From Trissonchulus latispiculum (taxonomy: Eukaryota; Nematoda; Enoplea; Enoplida; Ironidae), in assembly GCA_030248195.1 (NCBI GenBank), contig JASAND010011075.1, positions 22,569 to 86,568 on the forward strand: a stretch of 64,000 nt of DNA, read 5' to 3'. The notes beneath the pieces are model-generated. The model saw only the letters and a program-made list of their open reading frames with translations. It did no database searches and was not told the DNA's origin. Every line of letters begins with the position of its first letter. Position 1 is the first letter of the stretch. A program made the position numbers and the translations under genes. Shown one piece after another: positions 31,722 through 43,316 of the stretch.

Positions 31722-33160
31722 ATGTCAAGTAGTAAGAAGTTGCATAAGCTTAGACAAAAACGTCAAGGTTTCAAGCTCAACGAGAATAAGCTTATAAGCG
31801 AATTCTCTACTCTGCAAGTTGATCCTGCAGAGCAGTTAGATGAATTAAAGCTTTTATTAGATCAGGATCAAGTTGATACCCTTAATAATAACATTCTGGA
31901 TTTATTGGAAGATGATGCTGAAATTGAAGAGGAAGTGACAGCTACCTCTGCTCACACTGAAACTGTGTTGACTGTTGTCAAACGGCTTCATCTTCTAATA
32001 AAACAAAGCGAAGGGAGTGACCATGTGCAATCACGGGATTCTAATTCAAGTGCCGCCTCGGTGGACGGAAACTCTTCAAAGATTAAATTGCCCAAATTGA
32101 AAATTTCGCCTTTCCTTGGGGATCCACTGGATTGGCAAAGTTTCTGGAATCAGTTTGAGTATCTGATACCAATCTATCCATACCAATCAACAGGTTTCCG
32201 ATATTAATAAGTTTAAGTATTTAATATCTCAAAGGTGACGCACTTGCGGTAGTTCAAGGTTACCGCTTGACGGCTGCTAATTATCCGACCGTTGTTGATG
32301 TTCTGAAGGAACGATTCGGTAATGAAGAGGTGGCGGTATTCGCACATCTTGAAAAGCTAATGAACATGCCCTTGGGTAGTCAAACTGCTCTTCCACTCAA
32401 TCACATCTATGATGAATGTGAAATGCATATTCGCAGTCTTGTTGCCCTGGGTTTAGAAGAGGAAATCTTTGGTAAAGTTTTTACCCCGTTGATTCTTTCA
32501 AATCTCCCTCCTTCCATCAGTCTTCAGCTTCATCGGAAGAACGGTTCCGATCCATGGAATCTTTCTCGACTCAGAGAATTGTTAAAAGAAGAGATCAAGG
32601 CTCGCGAACTGGGTAAGTATTACTCAGACAAACCACAAAATCAGCCCCAGCCTTATTCAAATCAAGCCAAATTTGGTATTAATAGCCAGCAGCGTAGATC
32701 AAGTTCCACTGCCACTCAAGGAGCCCTCCTCAATAATTCCAAATCCCAAATTTATTGTTCATACTGTGGAGGCAGTCATTACGCTGATCTGTGTGAGATT
32801 TGTCCGACTGCCAAGCAGCGCATGGCCAAGCTAAAGAATAAATGCTTCAAATGTTTGAGTCCTGGTCACAATTCAAAGGAATGCAAGAAATCAGTTTCTT
32901 GTTATTATTGCAAGAAACCTACTCATCACAGCAGTCTATGCCAAGATAAATTTGGGTCATCAAAACAAGACTCTCCTTATGTTGAATCCAATTCAAGCAG
33001 TTCTCAATTACTGCATAATTCCAATCATATACAAATGCAAATGGCTGTGGTGAAGTTTTCAAGAAATAATGTTCAGGGGTGCGTTGCAAAAGATTCTCCC
33101 AAGTGCTCTCCTAGGAGGGTACTTAGGAGGATGTCTGGGAGCTGTCTAGGAGGGAGTTAG
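31722..33160 (+). pseudogene. BEL/Pao gag, with zinc knuckles
   Basis: The first frame (31722-32207) begins MSSSKKLHKLRQKRQGFKLN and contains the hallmark IKLPKLKISPFLGDPLDWQS (about codons 123-142), found at the start of BEL gag domains. A frameshift near 32210-32260 leads to the second frame (32267 on). It carries the rest of the capsid region (LEKLMNMPLG, then LLKEEIKARELGKYY) and cysteine clusters CSYCGGSHYADLC, CFKCLSPGHNSKEC and CYYCKKPTHHSSLC. The foldback insertion at 33077 cuts the frame, and its last codons to 33160 are insertion sequence. Confidence 0.75.
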
Positions 33161-33357
33161 GAGACCTCCTAAACCAGTTTCAAAAGATTTCTCCTAAGTT
33201 TAGCTGGCGCTGCTCCTAAATTCAGCCAACTTAGGAGAAAAGTTAGGAGTGGTAGATAGCACTTCTACCTTAGGAGAATCTTTTGAAGCCAAATTCTCCT
33301 AAGTCAGCACCCAAGCTGAACTTAGGAGCGCTCCTAGGCTTAGGAAAATCTTTTGCA
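33077..33357. mobile_element. Foldback miniature element built of TCCTAAG words
   Basis: The ends GGTGCGTTGCAAAAGATTCT and, inverted, GGCCGCGTTGCAAAAGATT enclose about 230 bp in which TCCTAAG and CTTAGGAG recur some ten times in both orientations. It has no coding capacity. It lies between gag and protease of the BEL/Pao element, so it inserted later. No clear target duplication is seen. Confidence 0.65.
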
Positions 33358-33365
33358 ACGCGGCC

Positions 33366-33619
33366 CAGACTAGAGCTTTTTTGATCTGGGCAGTACGAGA
33401 AGCTATGTGATCAAAGCTTTGGCAGAAAAGCTCGACTTAATTTCTACTGATGAAGAAGTTATTTCAGTAGCAAGATTTGGGGAAAGCAAAAGGAAGTCGA
33501 TCTGCTATGAATCGGCGGAACTTGACCTTCCTGTTCCGAATGGCGACGCAGTCCAAATGTCTGTCTTAATTACGGATGCCATTACCAGCTCCATCTTGAA
33601 ATTCAATATGGATATTTAA
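33366..33619 (+). pseudogene. BEL/Pao protease remnant
   Basis: The frame reads DLGSTRSYVIKALAEKLDLI near 33382, where an aspartic protease of this clade has D-[ST]-G-S. The middle residue of the catalytic triplet is Leu here, which should kill activity. It is followed by ESAELDLPVPNGDAVQMSVL, typical of the second half of the domain. The frame ends at 33619. Confidence 0.55.
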
Positions 33620-33732
33620 TTGATATTGATATTTATCAAGATTGATATTTATCAAGCATCCTATTTTGACTAAACTTTCTCTGGCGGATTCCATTTCAGC
33701 AGTAACTGAGCCGGTTTCTGTTGATATTCTAA

Positions 33733-35060
33733 TTGGAGCTGATCACTACTACGATTTTCTTGGCTCGGAAAGACGAAAGAATAACTCTTGCAGATGGTCT
33801 TTATTTGATTGATTCCAAATTTGGTTACATTCCAACAGGTAAAATCGAGATGGATACGTCCATGCAGTCAATGAATGTCATGATGTTTTGTCATACCATG
33901 GAGGATCCAAGTAATCAGACCTTCTCTAAATTCTGGTCGCTGGAAGACATCGGTGTGAAAGATAATCTATACGATGATGATGACGACCGACCGCTTCATC
34001 AGTTCAATTCTTCCATTCGAATGAAAGAAGGCAGATACGAGGTCACTTGACCATGGAAGGAAGCAAACCCCGATCTTCCAACCTATTACGGTCTTACTTT
34101 TGGCCGGCTTGAATCTCTGCTTTCACGAATCCAGAAGGATAAAAATGTCATCCAGGCGTATGACAAGGTTCTTCATGATCGATTAGAAGTAGAAGTAATA
34201 GAACCCGTTCAGAATGACGAAGATCAGCAGTTCCGAGTTCACTATCTCACTACCATTGTGTAATCAAGAAAGATCGAACCACAACGAAATTAAGAATTGT
34301 CTACGATGCCTCTGCTAGAACTCGGAGGAGTAGTCTTAGCTTGAATGACTGCTTATTAAGAGGACCTGTTGTACTTCAGGACATTTGTGGCATGATTGTT
34401 CGATTCGACTGGGAGTCGATTCCAAGGCAAAATTGCCATGACTTGCGATATTGAAAAGGCCTTCTTGCAAGTAGGACTTCAGGCACACGATCGCGATGTC
34501 ACAAGGTTCCTTTGGCTCAAGGACATTAACAAGCCACTGAGCACAGAAAACTTAGTCACGTATCGCTTTCAAAGAGTACCTTTTGGTATCATTTCAAGTC
34601 CATTCTTGCTTGCTGCAACAGTCAAGCATCATCTTTCCATTCAAACCACCACAACTGCCGTGGAAAATGTCGACAACATTTATGTTGACAACGTTCTTGC
34701 TGGATCTGCTACAGAGCTCAACAATTTTATCAAGAAGCTAAAAGTCTCTTTTCAGTGATATCCATGAACATTCGAGAATGGTACTCAAATTCATCAGACC
34801 TTTTGTCTTCGATTCCTGATGAGGACAAAGGGAAACATCAATTTCCTAAGATTTTGGGTCTAAGCTGGGACACAGTAGCGGATGTTCTTAGATGTCCAGG
34901 AATAACCGTTGATCAAAAATCAACGGAGATCTTTACAAAGCGAAAGCTTCTTCAACTTATATCCCAACTGTTTGACCCGTGCGGATATTTAAACTCCTGC
35001 CACAATCAAAGGGAAACTGTTAATTCAGACGATCTGGAAGTTGAAGCTTTCCTGGGATGA
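33733..35060 (+). pseudogene. BEL/Pao reverse transcriptase remnant
   Basis: The fragments are 33733-34050 (linker, DADHYYDFL-like and SKFGYIPTG), then broken sequence including VYDASA-type codons near 34300, then 34396-34758 and 34755-35060. The 34396 frame shows AMTCDIEKAFLQVGL (the first catalytic aspartate block), YRFQRVPFGIISSPFLL and NIYVDNVLAGS. The last motif should read YVDD; the second Asp has become Asn. FPKILGLSWDT and LLQLISQLFDPCG in the next frame belong to the thumb and connection. Two frameshifts and several stops are visible. Confidence 0.7.
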
Positions 35061-35663
35061 TCCACTTCCAGAGGATATCTGTAATCTCGTTCCAGATATC
35101 CTTACTGATCTTGCTCATTGTTCCAGCATCCAAATCCCATGTATACTAGATTCCAATATTAGCAACGAGCAGGCTAAGTTCCAGTTGCATTGTTTCTGTG
35201 ATTCGTCATCGAAAGCCTACGCTGCAACCGTATATCTCCAAATCGCCCTTCCAGGTGGCCACACTAGTACTAGTCTTGTATTTTCCAAGTCAAGATTGGC
35301 CCCTCTAAAGCAGGTTTCTTTGCCAAGACTGGAACTAATGGCCGCAGTAACTGGTACTAGAATCACTAGGTTCGTGATTCAGCAAATGCGAAAGGAAATC
35401 CAAAGGGTTATTTTCTGCACAGATTCCACATGTGTTTTGAATTGGTTATGCTCCGAAAAGGTTTTGACGACATTCGTACAAAATCAAACGAAATCAAACA
35501 GTTTCCAAACTTGGTCTTTCGGTATGTCCCAGCAACGTGTAATCCCGCTGATTTGCCTTCACGTGGGGTGACTTCATCCATTTTGCAAAGCACTTATCTG
35601 TGGTGGTCTGGTCCGAATTTCCTTAACCTAGGAGGAAATGTGGCCAGAGAATACTGGCTATGA
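35041..35663 (+). pseudogene. BEL/Pao RNase H remnant
   Basis: The frame shows LHCFCDSSSKAYAATVYL, KQVSLPRLELMAAVTGTRI and IFCTDSTCVLNWLCS, which hold the Asp, Glu and Asp expected for an RNase H active site. A frameshift near 35450-35480 moves the remainder (KQFPNLVFRYVPATCNPADL, then PSRGV) to the frame at 35430-35663. That tail is characteristic of the BEL/Pao RNase H end. Confidence 0.7.
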
Positions 35664-36837
35664 CACGGTATTCAATGAAGACATTGAGGCAGTCTCAATG
35701 TCAGAGACAGTAGTGGATACCACCAATATTCAGCATATTGCGGATTTGGATCGGTTTTCTTCATTCACGAAGCTGTTGCAAGTCACAGCATATGTCATCA
35801 GATTCATCAACCGGTGTAGAAAATGTCCGAATAAACAAACTGCTTCAGCTTTGACAACGGCTGAACTGGCTAAAGCAGAAAATGTATGGATTAAAAATGT
35901 GCAAGCGACGACATTTGAATCTTTTTCATGATAGTAATGGAATTCTGGACGACTTGATTATAATCACAAGGGTCGATTCACTGATTTATTGATTTCCACA
36001 TGCCATGAACGTTTGCTTCATTCAGGAGTACGCCAAACTCTAGTCCAGATCCGTAATAAATATTGGATTCCATCTGGCCGCTCTCAAGTCCAGCGGGTGG
36101 TTCGCAGATGTACCGTATGTAAGCGAGCTGAAGGAGGTCCGTTTCAAGTACCAGAGTTTCCACCCCTTCCAGAGTTTCGCTTAGAGTCCCATTATCCTTT
36201 TACCCATATTGGTCTGGACTACTTTGGTCCCCTTTTTATGAAGTCTGAAACTGTCTCAGATGATAAAGGCGCGGAAAAAGTGTGAATATGCTTATTTACG
36301 TGTGCTGTGATAAGAGCTGTGCACCTGAAAGTTGTATCTGACTGTTCCACCGACCAATTTCTACTGTGTTTTCGCAGATTCTGTGCAATCTACGGTACTC
36401 CAACAACAATAGTTTGCGACAATGCTAAGCAATTCAAGTCTGCAGCTAATATGTTCCAGCGCATATTCCAGTCAAGTGATATCCAAAACTTTAGTAGCAA
36501 TCAAGGTATCCAGTGGAAATTTATTTCAAGCGTATCCCCGTGGATGGGAGGTTTTTATGAGCGACTGGTTTGAACAGTTAAACGATCACTCAAGAAATGT
36601 TTGGGATGCAAGTACCTGAGCAAAGATCAACTTCGCACTGTAATCGTTGAAGTCTCTCAGGTTGTAAACTCCAGACCACTTTTGAAGACTAATTCAGACG
36701 ACATCGATGACAATGGGCTTCCAACGTATAATTCACAACCAGATGACGAGCTACCGTTTGGGTTATCCTGCCGCGAAAAAATTTTAGACATGCGGGTAAA
36801 AGGACAAAAGCTCCTCGATCAGTTTTGGAAAACTTAA
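35638..36837 (+). pseudogene. BEL/Pao integrase remnant
   Basis: Fragments: 35638-35931 (linker), 35989-36285, 36307-36573 and 36601-36837. The second contains the HHCC zinc-binding part (HERLLHSG...RRCTVCKR) and the start of the core, HIGLDYFGPLF, with the first Asp. The third has VHLKVVSDCSTDQFLLCFRR, TPTTIVCDNAKQF with the second Asp, and SPWMGGFYERLV with the Glu. The D,D-E set is thus still readable although the frame is broken. The last fragment (EVSQVVNSRPLLKTNSDD) matches the end of the domain. The C-terminal basic domain is missing. Confidence 0.7.
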
Positions 36838-37109
36838 AGTCCGTGAGTGAAAGGTGTTTCCTTGTCGTTTCTCAACTTGGAGCACCGGATATGATAATAT
36901 GCTTTACATTTACAACACAAGCACTAGAGCAGCTTAGATTAAGAGATTAAGATAAATTGGATGAGGTTGAAATCTCAGACTATCTCCTCAAAAAGATTGA
37001 TTAAAATATTCACAGGCATGTGGTAAGTTTTGCGCATACTCTAAAGTAAACCGTGGAGTCTGCTGCGATCGTGTGAAGAAAAAGTTGTGTAGCATTAAAA
37101 CTGAACGCT

Positions 37110-37460
37110 ATCCATTGATGTCTGGACAATTTTTCTCGGAAACAAATTCGTAGAAATTTGTCTCGGAATTTTCCCGAACATGTCCGGACTAATTTAGTCA
37201 GGACAGTTGTCTTTGAGAGTCCAGACAGACAAAACTTTGTCTCGTACATGTCTCAGACTAAAAATCATTTGTCTCGGACATGTCCCAGACAAAAATAAAT
37301 TAGTCTCAGACATGTCTGAGACTAAATTCGTTTGTCCAGGCTAAAATAGAAAGATTTTGTCTGGACTAAGATTAGTCTCGGACATGTCTGAGACAAATAA
37401 AAACCATTGTCTGGACATGTTCGAGACTAATGCCTGTTAGTCTGGATTAAGACTACATTC
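37110..37460. repeat. Array of GTCTCGGACATGTC palindromic words
   Basis: About a dozen copies or half-copies of GTCTCGGACATGTCCGAGAC variants are spaced 20-40 bp apart. A perfect 20-bp palindrome GTCTCAGACATGTCTGAGAC lies at 37303-37322. AAAT and AAAC-rich spacers separate them. The array is bounded by ordinary sequence, and I cannot define its ends. A mobile-element interior is likely. Confidence 0.6.
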
Positions 37461-37633
37461 CTCGGACAGTTAAGCGTGACGGACCCATTAGATCACTTCG
37501 AAACGAGTAAGACGAACACGTTACAATGAGCGTTACATCTTTCGTTCGAGCGTCGAGCGTGCTGAATACAAGTCGCAGGCAAGTGTAATGGGTCCTCTGC
37601 GTGGGTGGCTTTATTTAATGTAAGATGTATGTG

Positions 37634-37639
<6 letters not shown>

Positions 37640-37667
<28 letters not shown>

Positions 37668-37796
37668 GGCAAAAAAAACCAAAAAAAAAATAAAAAAAAA
37701 AAAAAAAACACACAAAAATAAAACCCAAAAAAAAATAAAAAGTAAAACAAAAAAAAACACAAACAAAAAAACCAAAAAAAAAAAAAAAAAAAAAAG
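37640..37796. repeat. Poly(A)-rich tract
   Basis: About 155 bases of nearly pure A, interrupted by single C, G or T. It could be the tail of a retroposed copy, a decayed simple repeat or an assembly artefact. Lysine-rich and phenylalanine-rich frames here mean nothing. Confidence 0.7.
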
Positions 37797-40700
37797 CGCA
37801 GAAGGTTTTGTTTGTGCAAACGTGTCAGCTTGTAGTTTGGATTAGACTGCCTTTTGTTTTTGTGCGCTTGATGATGTCTGGGTTTTTTCTGCCTATCTGG
37901 CCACTAAATGGCGCTGCCCGCCTGTCTTCTAGACAGTCCAAGAACTTTCACTCCCTAAACAACATTTTCACCTAATGAAAGCTTAATAAAATTTCGTCAT
38001 ATTTATTTCTATTGGTTATTTTTCTCAAAACACGTTAACCTGTCTAGTCTTTCTTCAGTCTAGTGTTTGTTCTCCCACAGTCGTCTCAGTCGCCGCGTAT
38101 ATTCGAAAATCTGATTTGGAGTTATTTTACTGTTTGGAAACAGAATTAGTTTAACATATATCATGTGTTAAAAATAGACAAGAATCTTTTCGTCTTAACT
38201 AATTTGCATATGTATGATTAGCTGTCGTATGTTGAAGGGAATTTTGAATTTGCCAGCTACGCCTCAGCGTAGCCGGCTATTATACAGTATGTTGTGCATA
38301 ATTGTCTCTTTTACACGATAAATCTGCTGCTAGCTGAGGTGATTATGTGCTGAAGATAGGAAGGGGATTAGTACAACACATACGTATGTACGTATAATAA
38401 TACAGTACATACCCGCTTGTGAACTGGAATTTGCATTTACGTAATAAGGTCATTATTATATAATTCTTTCCCGTTTTATGCAAATCACGACATCCGAAAC
38501 GAAAGCAGTTGGGTGTATGTAGCTAGTCGGGCATTATAAAACGAAGCATTCTATACGCATGTGTTAAAGGCCGAAAGTTATGTTCAAATTACAAAATACC
38601 CGTTCTTATTTCACTTGCTATTTTAAAATCACTGCCGACAAGTATTTGAAAACGGTTTGCTTAGAGCATTAACTAAAAAAATCAAAACTCACAACTCAGC
38701 CAAGAAATATGTACCTTAGCTGCGTAGCCGGCACAATACCTTTGAAAAGTTAAGATCCATAACTTACAGCAACCCTTTTGCACACAACTTTTGCTTGTTA
38801 GGCCCAGCCTATTAAAGTAACATTAAGAGGTTCGCAATTAAGACATTAATTAATTAACGCTTTAAAAGGAACAACCAGCACATTCGCTGGAATCCAGTAA
38901 AAATGAAAGATCCTACTACCAAGCGAATCCAGTGTCACTTAAAGATGTGGTCGCCAAAGTGCAAGACATAGAATATTGTGTTGTTGAGCAGTCCAAAATC
39001 ACAAGTAGAGCTGGGGCCGGTTGTGATTTTCGAAACCGGTTCCGTTCTAGGGTACCGGTTCCGGTTCCGGTTCTATCTTCCGGTATTTTGTTCCAAGTAC
39101 AAAATTTGTATAGTGATAATTTTCTTTGTTATTTAACATTTGTTGTAAACCCCTATAGGGCTTATACAATCACAATGAAGAAGCAATGGCATAAATCAAT
39201 TGGATTAAGCATACCATTAAGCAACTAGACAACAGTTTTTTTAAATTTTTGAATCAATTTCCGATTTATTACTGTAGAACATTTTTGGACATCTTGTAAC
39301 CTACCATACCCTACATTGAAACCTTTAATATTTACTTTTGTCGTAAGAAACAAGATTGTTTCGGCAGTTGACTGTTCAATGGTACTGTGTATCAAAATGT
39401 TTATGATGCCTGTATGGCATAACCTGAAATTATGGATTTGAAAAAATGAACAAACAACGCGGTATATCAACAGCGCCTACTAACCCAAAGAAGTCTTAAA
39501 AGCAGGAAAACATTTCAAAAATTTATAAGAATTGCTGAAAGCATAGTTTTAAATTTCTTTTAACTAACTTTTAACTAACTTTTAACTTACTACGGTCGCT
39601 TCCGAAAGATGTTTCCAGAAATTTTAAATGTAGTTAATATATTTGAAAATAGGAAATATTAAAATTTAATTTAGTGCTCTTTCACACAGACACACCTCTA
39701 TGTAAGTATTTATTTAGTTCCTAACAACAGATTAGTTATTCCGACGTCTCTTTCTGTTTATGCACATTCACTGTGACGAACGAAGTTCCTGAAAAATAGG
39801 AAAATAGGTACTAGCATTTTTGAAATGTTTCTGCTCCTGCAAAATTTAACTTGTTCTTCGGAGATGTTGACTCCAGCTTAGGTACAAAGAATAATTGAAG
39901 GCGTTCTTATATGAAGCTGCGTTTTGGAAGCAAAAGTAATGAGATGAATGTAATGAATCAATGTAATAAAAACGAAAGTGATGAAAATAAAACTATATAC
40001 AAACTTATAGTCTTTCGAATGCTCTAACCAAAACTTACAAATTTGCTCTTCAAAATATTCTTCGATTCCTTGCGGTTTAAGTGGTAATAAGAAAAATTAG
40101 TTTTCAAAGCTTGCTTGATTTTGGCTTGATTTAGTTTGCTTTTCGAGTTTGATGTTTCTGCTTCGCAGCATTTCTGCCTAAGCACAGCAACACGAAATTT
40201 TGAACATAGTAGTTAGATTCTTAGAACACGGATTCCTCTCAACTCATTCCAGCAATTTGACAGCGTCTTTACGCACGCACACATTTTTGAGAAAACTGTT
40301 CAGAGAAATTTTTAAGTTTTGTGTTTAATTTTGTTCGAGGGAAATAGAAGCGTCCAAACTTGAAGCTTGAAACTTGAAGCGAAATTCGAAAAAAATTTAC
40401 ATTTTCTCAAAATATTGCGCTTGTTTGTTCATTAAGCAATTTCAGAACAAATAGCCTTCGGGAAACGCTTTTTGTAGCGTGAACTGAGATCGCCAATCTT
40501 TAGCTTCCCACACATTTAGAAATCAATCCCTGTTCAAAGCTTGTCGAACATTTGATTTGAGACTGGCGTACTCTGCAACCTTGTAGTAATTTTAAAATTA
40601 TTAAATTTAACTAAGCTTTAAAATGATTTAAAATTTATCGTTGAACTCCAAAAATTGAATAATAGTCTTTCAAAGTTTGCTGCACGTACTACCATCAACA

Positions 40701-41863
40701 TATTTTTGTCATTTTAGATTCAGTTTAGCTTGAGTTGAAATCCTGCAATAAATAGAAAAATCTTCCGTATTAATATTAAAGTGTAATAGGGAGACGTTGC
40801 GTCTGTCCCTTTGTGAGTTGAGTGTATATTTGTGATGAGTTTATTTTAATGTGAAATTGTGGTGAGAATGATAATTTTAGTAAGAAACGAGTCTTGTGTA
40901 AAATTGTGTCGAAATAAGTTTGAAACTGGTTATTTTCTATGTTGAAATAGTGTGTGTTTTATTCAGCCCACTTAGTTGCTAGGTGGCGCTGCTTGTCTTG
41001 TTTTCTGGAAGCGCATAGACGGGTCTGCAAGAGGGTCTCAAAAATCAATCAGGGATTTATAAAACTATATTTAGCTAGGTGCAGCGTGAATTTTCTTCCT
41101 TTCGTCATATTGAAGCACTTCAACACAGGGCTAGCATAGGACACTTTTTGCGGTATCTAGCCTTCCTGCAGTTGTCAACTGTCAACAATCTAAGCAGTTG
41201 CACATATTTGGGTAGCACCAGTGTTGCTTGAGCTCACTTTGGCTCGTAAAGGTCTAGGGAAACAAACAATGCATAGTTCAGCTGCACAGATAAACCTGAA
41301 GTGAACTAAAGCGAAAATTTAATTTTCTTAGAAAGCTCTAATGTGGAAATTTCTATGTTCCAAAAGTCTCAGACTTCAGAATTAATATGCAAATTAGAAA
41401 TTCCAGACTTCCGCAATGTGCAAATTAGTTTAGCCAATATTTAAGGGAGGCAACTTTCGGTTTGAACCCAAATGTGGACGTCAAAAACAGAAGAACCCAA
41501 GGATTTGAACTAGGTATAAAGGTTGGTTGGCAGTTTTGGGGTAGTTTAATATAAAATTGTTGTGTTCTCGACACGGTCACACATTGTCTTTTATTTGCGC
41601 TTGTTTTAAAAATAAACTTGGTTCTGTTTCATTTTACTCTTAACATGAAAATTACACACTCATCACGAATCAGCAATTTCTTTCTTTTTTATGTAAATTT
41701 TCGTAAAAGGTTCATTAATCAAGAGTGGGTCATATGGGTCAACTGATATTAGGTGGATCACGGTCATGGATCAAGTGAATAGGGTTAAGGGTAGGCGGAC
41801 AGCGCTTCGGGTGCGACTCAAAAATATTAACCCACTTCCAGCTCTCTGTTGCTATCATGAGAG
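37797..41863. other. No gene seen
   Basis: 4 kb without a supported exon. At 39030-39080 a short CCGGTTCCGGTT repeat occurs. At 40793-40820 a GGGAGACG...CGTCTGTCCC hairpin is seen. The tract GGTGGCGCTGC near 40980 resembles AATGGCGCTGC near 37905, perhaps fragments of one dispersed repeat. Short frames (38932, 39225, 40954) lack splice or start context. Confidence 0.4.
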
Positions 41864-42296
41864 TAGTGTTGTTGACCGGCCGGGTGGAAAACGGCCAGCC
41901 AGCGGCCGGCCGCCGGCCGGCCGGCCGTTGACCGGCCGGCCAAGAGGTGCACTCGGCCCGACGGCCGGCCGGTCGGCCGTATCAGGCCGGCCAGCCGGCC
42001 TTTGGACGGCCGGTAAACGGCCGGCCGGCCGGCCACGCTTATATTTCAGCGGTTTATCAAAATTTTCTCAGGAAATCGATTTTAAGTTGTGCTGATACAT
42101 TTTCATATCTGGATTTCTTATTCTGGCACTCATGGGTCAGCATTCCGGCCATTTTTAGCCTTTCATTCGCAGCCGGCCGTTTGTGGCCGGCCGGGCCGTC
42201 GGCCGGCCAGCCGTTTTTGGCCGGCCGGCCGTCTCCAGAAGGTCGGCCGGCCGGTAACGGCCGGCCGACGAAAATTTCGGCTGGTCAACAACACTA
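41864..42296. mobile_element. hAT-type miniature element made of GGCCGGCC words
   Basis: The ends are TAGTGTTGTTGACC and its exact inverse. CATGAGAG (8 bp) is duplicated on both sides (41856-41863 and 42297-42304). An 8-bp duplication and a TAGTG terminus match the hAT superfamily. Inside, two GC-rich blocks of GGCCGGCC/CCGGCCGGCC (41874-42034 and 42166-42272) flank an AT-rich centre. The site also occurs uninterrupted at 43309-43316 in inverted orientation, which gives the empty site. The Arg/Pro/Gly-rich frames here are artefacts. Confidence 0.8.
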
Positions 42297-42444
42297 CATG
42301 AGAGGGGTTCCGAGTTTTCCCTCGCCGAATTCGCAATTCTTACAAAGCAAATCAATTTGTTGCAGTGAATCGTCAATAGAAGAAACGTGTATAGCTATGC
42401 AATACGTTTCATATTAAAAATAACGAGCATGACGAATTTGTTAT
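42297..42444. repeat. Left copy of 148-bp inverted repeat around receptor 2 exon 2
   Basis: CATGAGAGGGGTTCCGAG through GACGAATTTGTTAT. The right copy is 43169-43316. The two copies differ at several scattered positions. The left copy lies between the hAT insertion and the receptor's stop codon. Confidence 0.75.
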
Positions 42445-42520
42445 TTCAGGTAACGACATCTTCTTTGACAATTGGTGATAAGGCATCCCTTTAGTTTACA
42501 TATGCATTGCAATATCGTAA

Positions 42521-43069
42521 TTATTCTTTATCACAGCAGCATAGAGCAGATTTAGTTCTGCAGCCATGTAGAATTCCTTGGTTTAAGACTGATCGCAAGT
42601 CCACATTACATGCAAAATAGATGACACCATTTCCCGATACAACTGTATATATTGATACTTTGTAGAGGTGCCAGAGCCAGTCACGTTTTGTAGAGTCCGT
42701 TGTGCTTCCTTTTGTAGCTACACAGTAGATTATGAGCATGAATAACTGACAGATACAAATTAGGGATGTTTGAGTAAGTAATACTTTTTCACGTTGAAAG
42801 CCGTGTTTTCCCAGTTTTCGAGAATATCTCTGCAAACAGACAGCGGCAGATACGTTGGTAGCGAAAGTAGCTAATGCAAAAAATCCCCAGCAAAGTCCTA
42901 TATAGAATATAATGAGGCATCCCTTATCTTGAACTTTTCCACCAATTACAGTAATATTTGCATAGTCGTAACGGTAACCATAGCTAGGATGTAACAATGG
43001 ACTTGTTATGCTGAATGAGGTCACTATTATCAGCACTGAATAAAAGCAGGCGTGCCTCCAAGTGATTGT
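42521..43069 (-). CDS. Serpentine 7TM receptor 2, exon 2 (TM4-TM7)
   Basis: The acceptor CTATTTTCAG is followed by ACA ATC ACT TGG at 43069, in phase 0 with exon 1. The exon codes for 182 residues and stops at 42521, so the receptor has 301 residues. It has TM4, the loop HPSYGYRYDY with an NIT glycosylation site, TM5 (FYIGLCWGFFALATF), the basic loop RYSRKLGKHGFQREKVLLTQ, TM6 and TM7 (SGNGVIYFACNVDLRSVL), and a short tail with a CCC cluster that may be lipid-modified. It is close to receptor 1 throughout. The exon sits between inverted 148-bp repeats (42297-42444 and 43169-43316). Probable chemosensory receptor; ligand unknown. Confidence 0.85.
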   Translation of the reverse strand, partial: TITWRHACFYSVLIIVTSFSITSPLLHPSYGYRYDYANITVIGGKVQDKGCLIIFYIGLCWGFFALATFATNVSAAVCLQRYSRKLGKHGFQREKVLLTQTSLICICQLFMLIIYCVATKGSTTDSTKRDWLWHLYKVSIYTVVSGNGVIYFACNVDLRSVLNQGILHGCRTKSALCCCDKE

Positions 43070-43168
43070 CTGAAAATAGAGAAAACTGAGAACAATATGT
43101 CTTTAAAATGAATGATTTGATAAGTTCAAACGATTAACAATTCATCAATTCATTCAATCAAACAAACT

Positions 43169-43316
43169 ATAACAAATTCGTCATGCTCGTTATTTTTAAT
43201 ATGAAACGTATTGCAATGCTATACACGTTTCCTCTATTGACGATTCACTGCAACAAATTGATTTGCTTTCTAAGAATTGCGAATTCGGCGAGGGAAAACT
43301 CGGAGCCCCTCTCATG
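43169..43316. repeat. Right copy of 148-bp inverted repeat, in the receptor 2 intron
   Basis: Inverse of 42297-42444. It lacks the hAT element at its outer edge. The adjacent stretch 43330-43620 is more GC-rich than its surroundings (ACCGG, CCCCTCGG words) and may be another insertion. The 60-75-codon frames in it are not supported. Confidence 0.75.

Larger units (their letters stand above)
31722..36837 (+). mobile_element. Decayed BEL/Pao LTR retrotransposon
   Basis: The order gag, protease, reverse transcriptase, RNase H, integrase reads left to right over 5.1 kb, interrupted by about ten stops and frameshifts and by a foldback element at 33077-33357. The gag opens with a DUF1759-like helical region, and the knuckles and integrase motifs fit the BEL/Pao clade. 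The C-terminal part of pol and the 3' LTR were not found. The element cannot transpose by itself. Individual domains are described in separate entries. Confidence 0.85.

Noticed and set aside
37493..37845. Poly-Lys and poly-Phe frames
   Set aside because: Translation of a poly(A) tract.
41766..42417. Arg/Gly/Pro-rich frames on both strands
   Set aside because: Products of the GGCCGGCC words of the hAT miniature element.
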